Origin: Clostridium massiliamazoniense
GTDB lineage: Bacteria > Bacillota > Clostridia > Clostridiales > Clostridiaceae
Direction of reading: 5' to 3'
DNA: 64,000 bases
Assembly: GCF_001403635.1 (NCBI RefSeq)
Contig: NZ_LN879468.1
Location: 1,364,001-1,428,000 of the forward strand
The notes below the pieces were generated by a model. That model was not told the DNA's origin and made no database searches. It saw only the letters and a program-made list of their open reading frames with translations. Below are positions 37,746-48,105 of this stretch, in pieces (the stretch's first letter is position 1; every line of letters begins with the position of its first letter). A program made the translations under genes and the position numbers.

Positions 37746-39248
37746 TTAAAAGTTACCTTTAAATTTAGTTATTACTTCTTTTAAAGATGCTTCAACTTCC
37801 TTTGATAATATCTTTTCGCTATTTATCTTATCCATCATATCTTGATGATTTCTCTTTAAATAGCTTAAGAATTCAGCTTCAAATTTAGTTACATCTTGTA
37901 CTGCAACATCATTTAAGTAATCATTAACTCCAGCGTACATCATTGCAACTTGTTCTGCTAATGATCTTGGGTTAAATTGTGGTTGCTTTAATACTTCAAC
38001 TAATCTCTTACCTTTTTCAATCTTTCTCTCAGTGTCTTTTTCAAGATCTGATCCAAATTGTGCAAATGACTCAAGTTCTCTGAATTGTGCTAGGTCTAAT
38101 CTTAAACCTTTTGCAACTTGCTTCATAGCTTTAGTTTGAGCACTACCACCAACCCTTGATACTGATATTCCTGGGTTTACAGCTGGCTTAACACCTGCAT
38201 TGAATAATCCACTTTCTAAGAATATTTGTCCATCAGTTATTGATATAACGTTTGTTGGTATATATGCTGAAACATCTCCTGCTAAAGTTTCTATTATAGG
38301 TAATGCAGTTATTGAACCTGCTCCTAATTCGTCTGATAACTTAGCAGCTCTTTCAAGAAGTCTTGAATGAATGTAGAATACATCTCCTGGGTAAGCTTCT
38401 CTACCTGGTGGTCTTCTTAATAGTAATGACAGTGTTCTGTATGCAACTGCGTGCTTTGATAAATCATCATATACTATTAATACATCTTTACCTTGATACA
38501 TAAAATGTTCTGCCATTGCAACCCCTGCATATGGAGCTATATATTGAAGTGGAGCTGGATCTGATGCTGATGCTGAAACTACTATTGTGTAGTCCATAGC
38601 TCCTGCTTCTGTTAATATATTTACAACGTTAGCTACAGTTGATTGTTTTTGACCTATAGCTACATAAATACAGATTACATCTTCTGTTCTTTGATTTATT
38701 ATTGAGTCTAAAGCAATAGTTGTTTTTCCTATTTGTCTGTCTCCAATAATAAGTTCTCTTTGTCCTTTACCAATTGGAATCATAGCATCTATAGCTTTTA
38801 TTCCTGTTTGTAATGGTTGATGTACAGGCTTTCTATCTAAAACTGCTGGTGCCTTTCCTTCTATTGGTCTGAAACCTTCGTTTTCTATTGCGCCTTTATT
38901 ATCTATTGGGTTACCTAAAGCATCTACAACTCTTCCAAGGAAAGCTTTTCCTACTGGAACTTCTGCTACTTTACCAGTTCTAACTGCTGTATCCCCTTCA
39001 CTTATTCCTTTTTCAGAACCTAATAATACACATCCAACGCTATCTTCTTCTAGGTTTAATGCCATTCCTAATGTTCCATTAGAAAACTTTACAAGTTCTC
39101 CTTGCATACATTTTCCTAATCCATAAACCTTAGCTATACCGTCTCCTACTTGTACTATAGTTCCTGAGTCTACTGAACTAAGTTCTTTTTCATAACTCTT
39201 TATTTCGTCTTTGATTACGGAAGTTAACGCTTCTGTATCGATATGCAT
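37746..39248 (-). CDS. atpA: ATP synthase F1 subunit alpha
   Basis: The protein has 500 residues. The nucleotide-binding P-loop [13 protein letters not shown], the [13 protein letters not shown] region and the [28 protein letters not shown] segment are diagnostic. It forms the non-catalytic nucleotide sites alternating with beta. The start follows GGTGGTGAG. Confidence 0.98.
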   Translation of the reverse strand: MHIDTEALTSVIKDEIKSYEKELSSVDSGTIVQVGDGIAKVYGLGKCMQGELVKFSNGTLGMALNLEEDSVGCVLLGSEKGISEGDTAVRTGKVAEVPVGKAFLGRVVDALGNPIDNKGAIENEGFRPIEGKAPAVLDRKPVHQPLQTGIKAIDAMIPIGKGQRELIIGDRQIGKTTIALDSIINQRTEDVICIYVAIGQKQSTVANVVNILTEAGAMDYTIVVSASASDPAPLQYIAPYAGVAMAEHFMYQGKDVLIVYDDLSKHAVAYRTLSLLLRRPPGREAYPGDVFYIHSRLLERAAKLSDELGAGSITALPIIETLAGDVSAYIPTNVISITDGQIFLESGLFNAGVKPAVNPGISVSRVGGSAQTKAMKQVAKGLRLDLAQFRELESFAQFGSDLEKDTERKIEKGKRLVEVLKQPQFNPRSLAEQVAMMYAGVNDYLNDVAVQDVTKFEAEFLSYLKRNHQDMMDKINSEKILSKEVEASLKEVITKFKGNF

Positions 39249-39281
39249 AGACTCACCACCTTTTTTGATTTTTATTTTTTA

Positions 39282-39818
39282 TTATTTATCAAGCATTAAA
39301 GATCTAAGCTCTTTGTATTTGGTTCTAAAAGTACCATCTGTTATATCATCTTTAACTTTTAAGTAAATACCACCTATAATACTTTTATCTACTTCAGCTT
39401 TTAATATAATTTTTTTATTATATTTAGCTTCTAATTTACTAATAAGCTTCTCTTTTTGTTCTTCTGTCAATTCTACTGCTGTTTTTACTAAAGCAGGAAT
39501 TTCATTATTTGTATTTGAATAAATACTATTTAATTCTTTTGAAATTTCATTTAAAGAACTAAACATATCCTTTTCAATAAGTATAAGTAAGAAAGAAAGT
39601 AAATCTTTATCAACTTTATCTATAAGTTGTTGTCTTATAACTTCTTGTTTTCTTTTCACACTTATTTCATGATTTTCAATAAAATTATGTAACTCTGAAT
39701 TAGTGTTTATTAAATTAGATATTTCTTTTATATCTTTTACATACTCATCTAATCTTCTATTTTCCTTAGCAATATCATATATAGCTAAGGCATAGCTTTT
39801 ACTTAACCCATCAGTCAT
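39282..39818 (-). CDS. atpH: ATP synthase F1 subunit delta
   Basis: The protein has 178 residues. SKSYALAIYDIAKENRRLDEY at the N-terminus and SIIGGIYLKVKDDITDGTFRTKYKELR at the C-terminus match the delta/OSCP family. It joins F1 to the peripheral stalk. Two bases separate it from atpF. Confidence 0.95.
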   Translation of the reverse strand: MTDGLSKSYALAIYDIAKENRRLDEYVKDIKEISNLINTNSELHNFIENHEISVKRKQEVIRQQLIDKVDKDLLSFLLILIEKDMFSSLNEISKELNSIYSNTNNEIPALVKTAVELTEEQKEKLISKLEAKYNKKIILKAEVDKSIIGGIYLKVKDDITDGTFRTKYKELRSLMLDK

Positions 39819-39820
39819 AA

Positions 39821-40300
39821 TTAAATCCCCACCTTATCTATGTATTCATCAATAAGGTCTCTATGTATGTTTTCGTCAACTGATCTTTCTAAAACTTTTT
39901 GTGACATCATTATTGCAACGTCTACAGTTTTTGTTTTTAAATCTAATAAAGCATCTGCTTTTGCTGCTTCGATTTCTTCATCTGCTCTACTCATAAGTGC
40001 TTTTGAATCTTTCTCAGCTTTAGCTAATATTTCTTTATATAATTCTTCAGCTTCTTTTTTCTTATCAGCTACGATTCTATTGCCCTCTTCTCTAGCTGCT
40101 TTTAACATTTCTTCATATTCTAATCTAAGCTTTCTTGCTTCCTCAACGTCTGCATCAGCTTTGCTTAATTTATCTAATACAAGATTTTGTCTTGCTTCTA
40201 TAGCATCCTTTATCTTATTCCAGAAGAAATATCTTAGAATTGCTAGTAATATTAAAAAGTTAATTAGAGTAGCTAATATTGTTAACCAATTTATTCCCAT
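39821..40300 (-). CDS. atpF: ATP synthase F0 subunit b
   Basis: The protein has 159 residues. One N-terminal membrane helix (INWLTILATLINFLILLAILRYFFW) is followed by a long charged coiled coil, the peripheral stalk. Start choice is uncertain: the ATG at 40300 is used, but a TTG two codons upstream at 40306 lies five bases from AAGGAGG and may be the real start. Confidence 0.95.
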   Translation of the reverse strand: MGINWLTILATLINFLILLAILRYFFWNKIKDAIEARQNLVLDKLSKADADVEEARKLRLEYEEMLKAAREEGNRIVADKKKEAEELYKEILAKAEKDSKALMSRADEEIEAAKADALLDLKTKTVDVAIMMSQKVLERSVDENIHRDLIDEYIDKVGI

Positions 40301-40346
40301 ATCCAATGTTTCCTCCTTCGGATTCCATTAAAATTATTCTTAGTTA

Positions 40347-40580
<234 letters not shown>

Positions 40581-40614
40581 TCAGTTTTTAATTTGTTTTT
40601 TCTTTTGTTTGAAA

Positions 40615-41289
40615 TTAGTGTTTTTCTACAAGTTTTATATTTACCACTGTTAGCATTATAAATATGATAGTTTGTATAGTACCATCAAAGATATCAAAAT
40701 AGAAATGTGCTACTATTGGAAGCCCTATTTGTGCTGCCCATGTTATTCCACCTAACCATTTATATAATAATTCAGTAATAATTACAGCTGCTAACATGTT
40801 ACCAAATAAACGTAACGCTAACGCTACTGGGAATACTACTCTTTCCATTATTGTTAATGGAATCATAGCCCAGTGTGGTGCTGCATATCCTTTCAGATAA
40901 GCACCTAAGCCATTTTTTCTAATGGCATTTCCATGTATAACTAAAATAGATATTATAGTTAAAGCTATGGAAACGTTTAAATCTTCTGTAGGTTCGTGGA
41001 ATCCTATTAATCCTAAAGTATTCATCATAAATAAGAACAATGCTAAAGTTCCTACAAATGGTATATACCCCATATATTTTTCTCCCATGTTGCTACCTAT
41101 AACATTAGAAATAGTATCATATAACATTTCTAAAGCTACTTGCATTTTACCTGGTTTAACTTTTAATGATCTTGTAAATAGTATTCCTACTATTATTAGG
41201 AAAATCATTATACCCCATTGTAAAACTACAGGACCTTGAAAAACTATGCTACCAATTTTAACTGTAAACATAGGTTCAAATATATTCAT
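40615..41289 (-). CDS. atpB: ATP synthase F0 subunit a
   Basis: The protein has 224 residues and five or more membrane helices. The segment ALALRLFGNMLAAVIITELLY contains the essential Arg of the ion half-channels. It forms the stator channel beside the c ring. Confidence 0.96.
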   Translation of the reverse strand: MNIFEPMFTVKIGSIVFQGPVVLQWGIMIFLIIVGILFTRSLKVKPGKMQVALEMLYDTISNVIGSNMGEKYMGYIPFVGTLALFLFMMNTLGLIGFHEPTEDLNVSIALTIISILVIHGNAIRKNGLGAYLKGYAAPHWAMIPLTIMERVVFPVALALRLFGNMLAAVIITELLYKWLGGITWAAQIGLPIVAHFYFDIFDGTIQTIIFIMLTVVNIKLVEKH

Positions 41290-41336
41290 TGAATCACTTC
41301 CTTTCCATATTAAGTTATTATTATTTATTTTGTATA

Positions 41337-41723
41337 TTAATGTTTATTTTTTTCTTTTCTTTTAGAATAAATAAACATTGCTACCTGATGGAAAATAAGT
41401 CCCGTCATATAGAATAATAAAGTTTTGTAGTCATGCCTAAATAAATAAGCAATCCCCACTATAACTACCATTCTTATTATATAACTTACTTGGATAAGTA
41501 TTGTTGAACCTTTTTTACTGTTAAAGCTTCTATTTATCACTAGAGCATTGACAGCAAAATTAACAATTGCCACTATGGTTCCGATAAAAAAAGCAATTCC
41601 ATAGTAGATATTGAAAATTAGAATTATAATTGATAGTATAGTACCTAATAAAATATCTATTTTTGAGATTGCAGAAACCATTTTTAATATTTCTTTTAAT
41701 TCTTTGTCCAATCTTTTCACCAA
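41337..41723 (-). CDS. atpI: ATP synthase assembly/accessory protein AtpI
   Basis: The protein has 128 residues with four hydrophobic helices, weakly conserved, at the head of the atp operon. The family is thought to help c-ring assembly or Mg2+ entry. A TTG start at 41723 follows GGAGGG by six bases; the next codon is GTG and is the alternative start. Confidence 0.88.
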   Translation of the reverse strand: MVKRLDKELKEILKMVSAISKIDILLGTILSIIILIFNIYYGIAFFIGTIVAIVNFAVNALVINRSFNSKKGSTILIQVSYIIRMVVIVGIAYLFRHDYKTLLFYMTGLIFHQVAMFIYSKRKEKNKH

Positions 41724-42410
41724 TTAAATCCCTCCATTATTTCGGGATGATTATCCATGTGATATTATAAGATTAAAATATAAATTTTAAAAACCTATTT
41801 TCTTCTCAAATATACTGTTTTTTAACCTTTTGTTTACTATAAGTTAATATTGCTCTATTTTTCTTCATTATGTACACATTTTCTTAATTTTTCGTTAATA
41901 TGATATTTTTTTTTAATAAAATTTCTTTTGTCAGAAAATTCTGATAAATACTCTTTAAATCCTTTATTTATCATATTTTTTTATAACTTTAATTAATATA
42001 AAGCTTTAATTGAAATTTTTTTAACAATTTTATTTAAAATATATTTTGATAATGTTTTCATTCTTATTTTTTATACATATTAATTGAATGTTTTTAATGA
42101 TATAATTTCATATTTTTTTTATATTTTTTGCTCTTTTTTTATATTTATTTATCTTTTTTTTTTAATCAGCATATTTTTTCTTTTATTTTTTATTATTTTA
42201 TATATATTTTTAACTTAATCAATTTAATGTTATTTATATATATTTATTTCAAATTTATCATTCTAATAAATTAACCTCTCACTTCATTAACCATTTGTTA
42301 ACATTTAATACTTTAACAAGAAATAAAACCTTATACTTTTTCAAAAGATCTAACCCCCAATTTAAATCAGTTCATTACTTTTCAAATACTTTTAATATTC
42401 ATTTCAATCA
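41724..42410. other. Long AT-rich non-coding stretch before the atp operon
   Basis: Nearly 690 bases, extremely AT-rich with T-runs. No open frame with a ribosome site, no tRNA and no strong hairpin is seen. It must contain the atpI promoter (a TATAAT lies near 41759-41773 on the minus strand), but I cannot place the -35 with confidence. Confidence 0.6.
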
Positions 42411-42466
42411 AAAAAAGCTAAACTACTAAAACTATTAAATATAGGTTTAGATAATTTAGCTATTTT
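42411..42466 (-). terminator. Terminator after thl
   Basis: AAAAAGCTAAA...TTTAGCTATTTTT stem with an inner ACTATTAAA-rich loop, followed on the minus strand by TTTTTTTGA. Confidence 0.7.
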
Positions 42467-42482
42467 TATTCATCTTTTTTAT

Positions 42483-43664
42483 TTATTTTTCAACTATTAA
42501 AGCTGTTCCAAGCCCTCCACCTATACATAAAGTAGCCAATCCTGTTTTTACATCTTCTCTTTTTTGCATTTCGTGAAGTAATGTAACCAATATTCTTGTT
42601 CCTGAAGCACCTACTGGATGTCCTAAAGCTATAGCCCCTCCATTGACATTTACTTTTTCCATATCAAACTCTAAATCTTTAGCAACTGCTAAACTTTGAG
42701 ATGCAAAAGCTTCATTTGCTTCTATTAAATCTATATCACCTATTGTTAATCCTGAATTTTCTAGAGCTTTCTTAGTTGCATGGAATGGTCCATATCCCAT
42801 TATTGATGGATCTAATCCTTTTGTTCCATAAGAAACTATTTTAACCATTGGTTTTAAACCAAGTTCAGCAGCTTTTTCAGCACTCATTACAACCACTGCA
42901 GCAGCACCATCATTTATTCCTGATGCATTACCTGCTGTTACTGTACCATCCTTTTTAAAAGCTGGTCTTAATTTCGTTAATTTTTCAGTAGTTGTTCCGA
43001 ATCTTGGGAACTCATCTGTATCAAATACAATTGGTTCACCTTTTCTTTGTGGTATAACAACTGGTACTATTTCCTCTTTAAATTTACCATTTTTTATAGC
43101 AGCTTCAGCCTTTGCTTGAGAAGCAGCAGCAAATTCATCTTGCATTTCTCTAGTTAAATTCCATTGCTCAGCTATATTTTCAGCTGTAATTCCCATATGA
43201 TATCCTTCAAACGCATCAGTCAGAGCATCATTTACCATAGAATCTATCATTTGACCATTTCCCATTCTTTGACCATATCTAGCTGTTTTTAATACGTAAG
43301 GTCCTTGTGACATATTTTCCATTCCACCAGCAACTATTATGTCAGCATCTCCAGCTTTTATCATTTGAGCTGCTAAAGATACTGTTCTTAGTCCTGAACC
43401 ACATACCTTATTTATAGTCATTGCTGGAACTTCTACTGGTAATCCAGCTTTTACAGCCGCTTGTCTTGCTACATTTTGTCCAAGACCAGCTTGAACAACA
43501 TTTCCCATTAATACTTCATCAACTTGATTTCCGCTAACTCCAGCTCTATTTAAAGCCTCTTTTATAACTATTGCTCCAAGTTCTACTGCTGGCACATCTT
43601 TTAATGTTCCACCAAAGCTTCCTAAAGCTGTTCTTACAGCACTTACTATTACTACTTCTCTCAT
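42483..43664 (-). CDS. thl: Acetyl-CoA acetyltransferase (thiolase)
   Basis: The protein has 393 residues. The acylated Cys88 lies in [17 protein letters not shown], followed by the catalytic His in GHPVGASG and the second Cys in [12 protein letters not shown]. It condenses two acetyl-CoA to acetoacetyl-CoA, the entry to butyrate formation in clostridia. It is monocistronic, with terminators on both sides, and interrupts the otherwise conserved wecB-atp order. Confidence 0.96.
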   Translation of the reverse strand: MREVVIVSAVRTALGSFGGTLKDVPAVELGAIVIKEALNRAGVSGNQVDEVLMGNVVQAGLGQNVARQAAVKAGLPVEVPAMTINKVCGSGLRTVSLAAQMIKAGDADIIVAGGMENMSQGPYVLKTARYGQRMGNGQMIDSMVNDALTDAFEGYHMGITAENIAEQWNLTREMQDEFAAASQAKAEAAIKNGKFKEEIVPVVIPQRKGEPIVFDTDEFPRFGTTTEKLTKLRPAFKKDGTVTAGNASGINDGAAAVVVMSAEKAAELGLKPMVKIVSYGTKGLDPSIMGYGPFHATKKALENSGLTIGDIDLIEANEAFASQSLAVAKDLEFDMEKVNVNGGAIALGHPVGASGTRILVTLLHEMQKREDVKTGLATLCIGGGLGTALIVEK

Positions 43665-43799
43665 ATAAACTTCCCCCTAAGCATATCATTTACTTGTAAA
43701 AAATTATATAATTATAATTTAATTACATTATATCTATTTTATGTATATTATTCAATAGAAATTTGTTAAAAATAAAACAATCTTTTTAAGTATAAAAAA

Positions 43800-43853
43800 A
43801 CTATACCAAAAAATAGATATTTTATACATAAATCTATTATTGGTATAGTCATA
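43800..43853 (-). terminator. Terminator after wecB
   Basis: ACTATACCAATAATAGAT pairs, with one mismatch zone, with ATCTATTTTTTGGTATAGT. TTTTTTT follows on the minus strand. Confidence 0.82.
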
Positions 43854-43855
43854 TT

Positions 43856-45013
43856 CTAATTATTTGTTTTAAATTCTTCTACTTCACCATCAAATTTTCC
43901 ATAATATTTAAGTATAGCATCTACTATTCTTTTTGATGCAATTCCATCTCCATAAGGATTCACAGCTTTACTCATCAAACTATAATAGCCATTATCATTT
44001 ATAAGCTTATTAGCTTCTTCAACTATTTTTTCCACATCAGTTCCAACTAGTTTAACTGTTCCAGCTTCAACAGCTTCTGGTCTTTCAGTTACTCCTCTTA
44101 GAACTAATACTGGTTTTCCTAAATGAGGTGCTTCTTCTTGTAATCCACCTGAGTCAGTCATTACCATGAAACATTTGTTCATTAAGTTATGAGTTTCTTT
44201 AGTATCAAGAGGTGGTAATAAGTGAACTCTATCTTTTCCTCCTAATTTAGCTTCAACAACATCTTTAACTATAGGATTTAGATGTACTAAGTAAACTAAT
44301 TCTACATCCTCATTTTCTTCTACTATCTTATTTAAGGCTTCACAAATATTTTCTATTCCTTCACCCCAATTTTCTCTTCTATGTGCTGTTATCATTATAA
44401 CTTTTTTGTTTTCAAAATCTATTTTATTTAATTGATCATTTTCAAAAACATAATTTTCTTCAACTGTATGTTCCATTGCATCTATAACTGTATTTCCAGT
44501 TATAAATATATCACTTTCATTTATACCTTCTCTTAAAAGATTCCCTTTTGAACCTTTTGTTGGTGCAAAATGAAGATCCGCTAAAGCTCCTGTAAGCTTT
44601 CTATTCATTTCCTCTGGGAATGGGAAATACTTATCAAAAGTTCTAAGTCCAGCCTCAACATGACCAACTCTTATTTGTTGATAAAACGCTGCAAGACCAC
44701 TAGCAAAAGTAGTTGTTGTGTCACCATGAACTAATATCATATCTGGTTTTTCTTTTGTGAAAAGCTCTTCTAATCCTTCTAATATTCTATTTGTTATTCC
44801 AGTTAAACTTTGACGTGTTTTCATTATATTAAGATCAAACTCTGGAGTTATTTCAAAAAGTTCTAAAACTTGATCTAACATTTCTCTATGTTGTGCTGTA
44901 ACACATACTTTTGATTCTATTTCTTCTCTTTTTTCTAATTCTTTTACTAGAGGAGCCATCTTTATAGCTTCTGGTCTAGTTCCAAATATAGTTAAAACCT
45001 TGATTTTATCCAT
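43856..45013 (-). CDS. wecB: UDP-N-acetylglucosamine 2-epimerase (non-hydrolysing)
   Basis: The protein has 385 residues. TIFGTRPEAIKMAPLVKELEKR, HGDTTTTFASGLAAFYQQIRVGHVEAGLRT, AHRRENWGEG and TDSGGLQEEAPHLGKPVLVLR are the family motifs. It interconverts UDP-GlcNAc and UDP-ManNAc for teichoic-acid linkage or capsule synthesis. It is called mnaA in Bacillus, where it also neighbours upp and atp. A broken fragment of a similar gene lies directly upstream. Confidence 0.96.
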   Translation of the reverse strand: MDKIKVLTIFGTRPEAIKMAPLVKELEKREEIESKVCVTAQHREMLDQVLELFEITPEFDLNIMKTRQSLTGITNRILEGLEELFTKEKPDMILVHGDTTTTFASGLAAFYQQIRVGHVEAGLRTFDKYFPFPEEMNRKLTGALADLHFAPTKGSKGNLLREGINESDIFITGNTVIDAMEHTVEENYVFENDQLNKIDFENKKVIMITAHRRENWGEGIENICEALNKIVEENEDVELVYLVHLNPIVKDVVEAKLGGKDRVHLLPPLDTKETHNLMNKCFMVMTDSGGLQEEAPHLGKPVLVLRGVTERPEAVEAGTVKLVGTDVEKIVEEANKLINDNGYYSLMSKAVNPYGDGIASKRIVDAILKYYGKFDGEVEEFKTNN

Positions 45014-45161
45014 TTTTTTCGTTATAAAAGTTTCTTAAAGACAAAACTTTTTAACGAATTCACCTCCCTTTGTACTATAATCATTGTAAATAACTTTTAT
45101 ATTATGCTTAGCTAATATAATATACCATTTTTCCACCTTTGATAAAATAGTTATTATTTAA

Positions 45162-45292
45162 TTGAACCTTTTATTGGTGCAAAATGAAGATCAACTAAAG
45201 CTCCTGTAAGCTTTCTATTCATTTCCTCTTAGAAAGGGAACTACTTATCGAAAGTTCCAAGTCCATCCTCAACATAATCGACTCTTATTTAT
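45162..45292 (-). pseudogene. Decayed fragment of wecB
   Basis: This about 130-base stretch aligns with wecB at 44548-44678 in the same orientation, with roughly 14 mismatches by hand and no gaps. It covers the codons for IRVGHVEAGLRTFDKYFPFPEE to HFAPTKGS. In the parent frame it contains two stops (TAG after FDK, TAA after FPF), so it is non-coding. The remainder of 45014-45538 holds no gene. Confidence 0.85.
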
Positions 45293-45538
45293 TAAAGCCT
45301 TACTTTATAATAACATAGCTAAATATTATAGCAACTAAAAATAAAATTAATTTATATTTAAACCCCATTTTACTACAAAATAACCCCTAATTTACTGCTC
45401 TAATTACAAAAATTCAGAGATAGATTTTCTAACCTTATTACATAAATTCAACTTAGCTTAATTAATAATCTAGTCAAATCCTACTTAGAATCCTACCCCT
45501 GAACAGAATTTTATTTTATATAACTTATTTTATTATAA

Positions 45539-46168
45539 TTATTTTGTTCCAAATAATCTGTCTCCAGCATCTCCAAGACCAGGAACAATATATCCATTTT
45601 CATTTAATTTTTCATCTATAGCACCTACGTATATATCTACATCTGGATGATTTTCCATAACATGTTTTATACCTTCTGGTGATGATATTAGACACATTAA
45701 TCTTATGTATCTAGCCCCTTTTTGCTTTAGAAGTGTTATAGCATCTACAGCTGAACCACCAGTTGCAAGCATTGGATCAACAACTATAACTTCTCTATCT
45801 GCAATATCTTGAGGTAACTTACAGAAATACTCTACAGGTTGAAGAGTTTCTTCATCTCTATATAACCCTATATGTCCAACTTTAGCTGCTGGTATTAATT
45901 TAAGCATACCATCAACCATTCCTAACCCAGCTCTTAATATTGGAACTATAGCCATTTTCTTCCCAGCTAAAACTTTTGATTTAGTTTTACAAATAGGTGT
46001 TTCTATTTCTATTTCCCTTAATTGTAAGTCTCTTGTTGCTTCATAAGCCATTAACATTGAAACTTCTTCTACTAATTCTCTAAAATCCTTAGCTCCTGTT
46101 TCCTTATCTCTTATAAAAGTTAATTTGTGTAATATTAATGGATGTGCTATTTGTGTTACCTTACTCAT
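45539..46168 (-). CDS. upp: Uracil phosphoribosyltransferase
   Basis: The protein has 209 residues. The PRPP motif [17 protein letters not shown] and [13 protein letters not shown] are diagnostic, with the uracil-binding [25 protein letters not shown] at the end. It salvages uracil to UMP. The ATG at 46168 follows GGGAGG; nine codons upstream of it lack a ribosome site. It lies 27 bases after rpiB. Confidence 0.97.
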   Translation of the reverse strand: MSKVTQIAHPLILHKLTFIRDKETGAKDFRELVEEVSMLMAYEATRDLQLREIEIETPICKTKSKVLAGKKMAIVPILRAGLGMVDGMLKLIPAAKVGHIGLYRDEETLQPVEYFCKLPQDIADREVIVVDPMLATGGSAVDAITLLKQKGARYIRLMCLISSPEGIKHVMENHPDVDIYVGAIDEKLNENGYIVPGLGDAGDRLFGTK

Positions 46169-46195
46169 TTTTAATTCCTCCCTATTTTCAAACAA

Positions 46196-46642
46196 TTATT
46201 TATTTTTATTTTCTAATTCAGCTATTTTATTAACCCTTCTTTCATGTCTACCACCCTCAAACTTTGCATTTAAGAATGTATCAACTATATCTAAAGCTAA
46301 TCCCTTTCCTGTAACTCTTTCTCCTAAAGCTAAAATGTTAGCATTATTATGTTCTCTGCAAGCATGTGCACTAAATGTATCTGAACATAAAGCTGCTCTA
46401 ATTCCTGGAATTTTATTAGCTGCTATAGAGATACCTATACCAGTACCACATATTAATATCCCTAGGTCACATGTTTTTGAAACTATTGCATTTGCAACTT
46501 TTTCCGCTATATCAGGATAATCACAAGACTCTAAACTATATGTTCCAAAGTCTTCAAACTCTATCCCTTTTTCTTGTAAGTGTTTTAACACTTCTTCTTT
46601 TAGTATAAATCCACCATGGTCGCATCCTATTGCTAACTTCAT
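46196..46642 (-). CDS. rpiB: Ribose-5-phosphate isomerase B
   Basis: The protein has 148 residues. IGCDHGGFILKEEVLKHL at the N-terminus, the active-site CGTGIGISIAANKIPGIRAALC and SAHACREHNNANILALG are the RpiB signature. It interconverts ribose-5-phosphate and ribulose-5-phosphate. It is the first gene of the rpiB-upp pair. Confidence 0.96.
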   Translation of the reverse strand: MKLAIGCDHGGFILKEEVLKHLQEKGIEFEDFGTYSLESCDYPDIAEKVANAIVSKTCDLGILICGTGIGISIAANKIPGIRAALCSDTFSAHACREHNNANILALGERVTGKGLALDIVDTFLNAKFEGGRHERRVNKIAELENKNK

Positions 46643-46680
46643 AACTTAGTCCTCCCTATAATAAAATTTTTATTCTTTTG

Positions 46681-46810
46681 TTTATCTGATAACTAGTGTT
46701 TGCAATACTCCACTTTTCTATAAGTTAGACTAAACAAACACAGCTTCTCAAATAACCTCCACTAAAATTCAGATAAAGCATTAACTCTATCTAAATTAAG
46801 TTTCAGTTTA
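46681..46810. repeat. Dispersed repeat, internal-block copy upstream of rpiB
   Basis: It starts TTTATCTGATAACTAGTG and ends AAATTAAGTTTCAGTTTAT, like the copy at 28207, with a diverged middle. Confidence 0.55.
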
Positions 46811-46884
46811 TATAAAAAAAAAGAAGAATAAGAAAAAATCCCTATTACTTCTTTAAATTAAGCATAACTAATATTAAAATAATT

Positions 46885-46945
46885 AAATATTAATGCTTAT
46901 TAATTAAAGAATTAATTTTTTAATTAAATAAGCATCAATATTTTT
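46885..46945. terminator. Large hairpin downstream of tsaC and a small ORF
   Basis: AATATTAATGCTTATT and its near-inverse AATAAGCATCAATATT bracket an AT-rich inner palindrome. A T run follows on the plus strand; on the minus strand the tail is mixed A/T. Direction is unclear. Confidence 0.5.
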
Positions 46946-47012
46946 TGGATAGATAATGATATGAAATAAAATAACTTATAAAAAATTCTTTTTCTATCAA
47001 CTTTTTCTTCAT
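46935..47012 (-). CDS. Small ORF (25 residues) after tsaC, unknown
   Basis: The ATG at 47012 follows a perfect AGGAGG with seven bases' spacing and lies 20 bases after the tsaC stop. The frame runs 25 codons (MKKKLIEKEFFISYFISYHY...) to TGA and overlaps the downstream hairpin. The product would be basic at the N-terminus and aromatic-rich. The ribosome site is the only evidence that it is translated; it may be a real small protein or chance. Confidence 0.4.
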   Translation of the reverse strand: MKKKLIEKEFFISYFISYHYLSKKY

Positions 47013-47032
47013 ACCACTACCTCCTATTCTAA

Positions 47033-48085
47033 TTACACATCTATTATATCAAAGCCACAAGCTTTTTTTAACCTATTCATTATGGCTATTCCTATTCCAC
47101 TTTCTTCAAAAGCTTCACTAAGAATAACATCTACACCTTTATCATCAAAAGCTCTTAAGCTCTCAAATAGGCTTCTAGCAATTTCATCAAGGTTTTCTCT
47201 ACTACCTAAACTAATGACATCTACATCTTTATATCTATCCTTAGTTTCATCTGTAGCGATTATACCTACTTTTAAATTGTCATCTCTGTAATTATGCACC
47301 ATTTTTATAATTTTTTCAACCATTTTTTCTTTATTTCCTCGGATTACCCTAACTTTTGCTTTTGGTGCATAATGTCTATACTTCATTCCTGGTGCTTTAG
47401 GTTTAAAATCACTATTAGTTGTTTCTAATAATATAGCTTTATCTATATATGCTCCACTATGAAACTCTTGAAGCATTTCTAAGGTCACTCCACCAGGTCT
47501 TAAAATACAAGGTGGATCAACTGTTAAATCAACTATAGTTGATTCTACTCCAACATCACTTTTTTCTCCACCTATTATATAATCGACTCTACCATCTAAA
47601 TCTTCCACACATCTTTCCATATCTGTAGGACTTGGTCTTCCTGATATATTAGCTGAAGGTGCTGCTATAGGAACTCCACTTTTCTTAATTAACTCTAAAG
47701 CAATTTTATTATTGGGCATTCTTATTCCTATAGTCTCTAAATTAGCTGATGTTTCTTTTGGTATTATAGCTTTCTTTTTTAATATTAATGTTAAAGGTCC
47801 TGGCCAAAATTTATCCATTAATTTTTCTGCTATTTCTGGAATTTCTTCAACATATTCATCTATTTCTCTTGAAGCTACATGAATTATTAAAGGATTATCC
47901 TGTGGTCTTCCTTTAGCTACAAATATTTTTTTAACAGCTTCGTCATCTAAAGCATTAGCACCTAATCCATAAACTGTTTCTGTAGGAAAAGCAACAGTCC
48001 CTCCATTTTTTATAACTTCAGCTGCTTCATTTAAAAAATCTTCTTGTAGTTCTAAATTTTCTATGTAAGCCTTTTTAGTATACAT
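47033..48085 (-). CDS. tsaC: Threonylcarbamoyl-AMP synthase (TsaC2/Sua5 type)
   Basis: The protein has 350 residues. The YrdC domain with GTVAFPTETVYGLGANALD and KGRPQDNPLIIHVAS is followed by IAAPSANISGRPSPT and a C-terminal Sua5 domain (PGMKYRHYAPKAKVRVIRG linker onward). It makes the threonylcarbamoyl-adenylate used by the TsaBDE complex for t6A37; tsaE and tsaB are at 8.9-10.1 kb. It follows a small membrane protein gene by 20 bases. Confidence 0.95.
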   Translation of the reverse strand: MYTKKAYIENLELQEDFLNEAAEVIKNGGTVAFPTETVYGLGANALDDEAVKKIFVAKGRPQDNPLIIHVASREIDEYVEEIPEIAEKLMDKFWPGPLTLILKKKAIIPKETSANLETIGIRMPNNKIALELIKKSGVPIAAPSANISGRPSPTDMERCVEDLDGRVDYIIGGEKSDVGVESTIVDLTVDPPCILRPGGVTLEMLQEFHSGAYIDKAILLETTNSDFKPKAPGMKYRHYAPKAKVRVIRGNKEKMVEKIIKMVHNYRDDNLKVGIIATDETKDRYKDVDVISLGSRENLDEIARSLFESLRAFDDKGVDVILSEAFEESGIGIAIMNRLKKACGFDIIDV

Positions 48086-48105
48086 ATTTAATCACCCTTT
48101 AGTTT

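Noticed and set aside
41724-42410. Replication origin or hidden gene in the long AT-rich gap
   Set aside because: No DnaA-box cluster (TTATNCACA), no 13-mer array and no ribosome-site-backed frame is seen.
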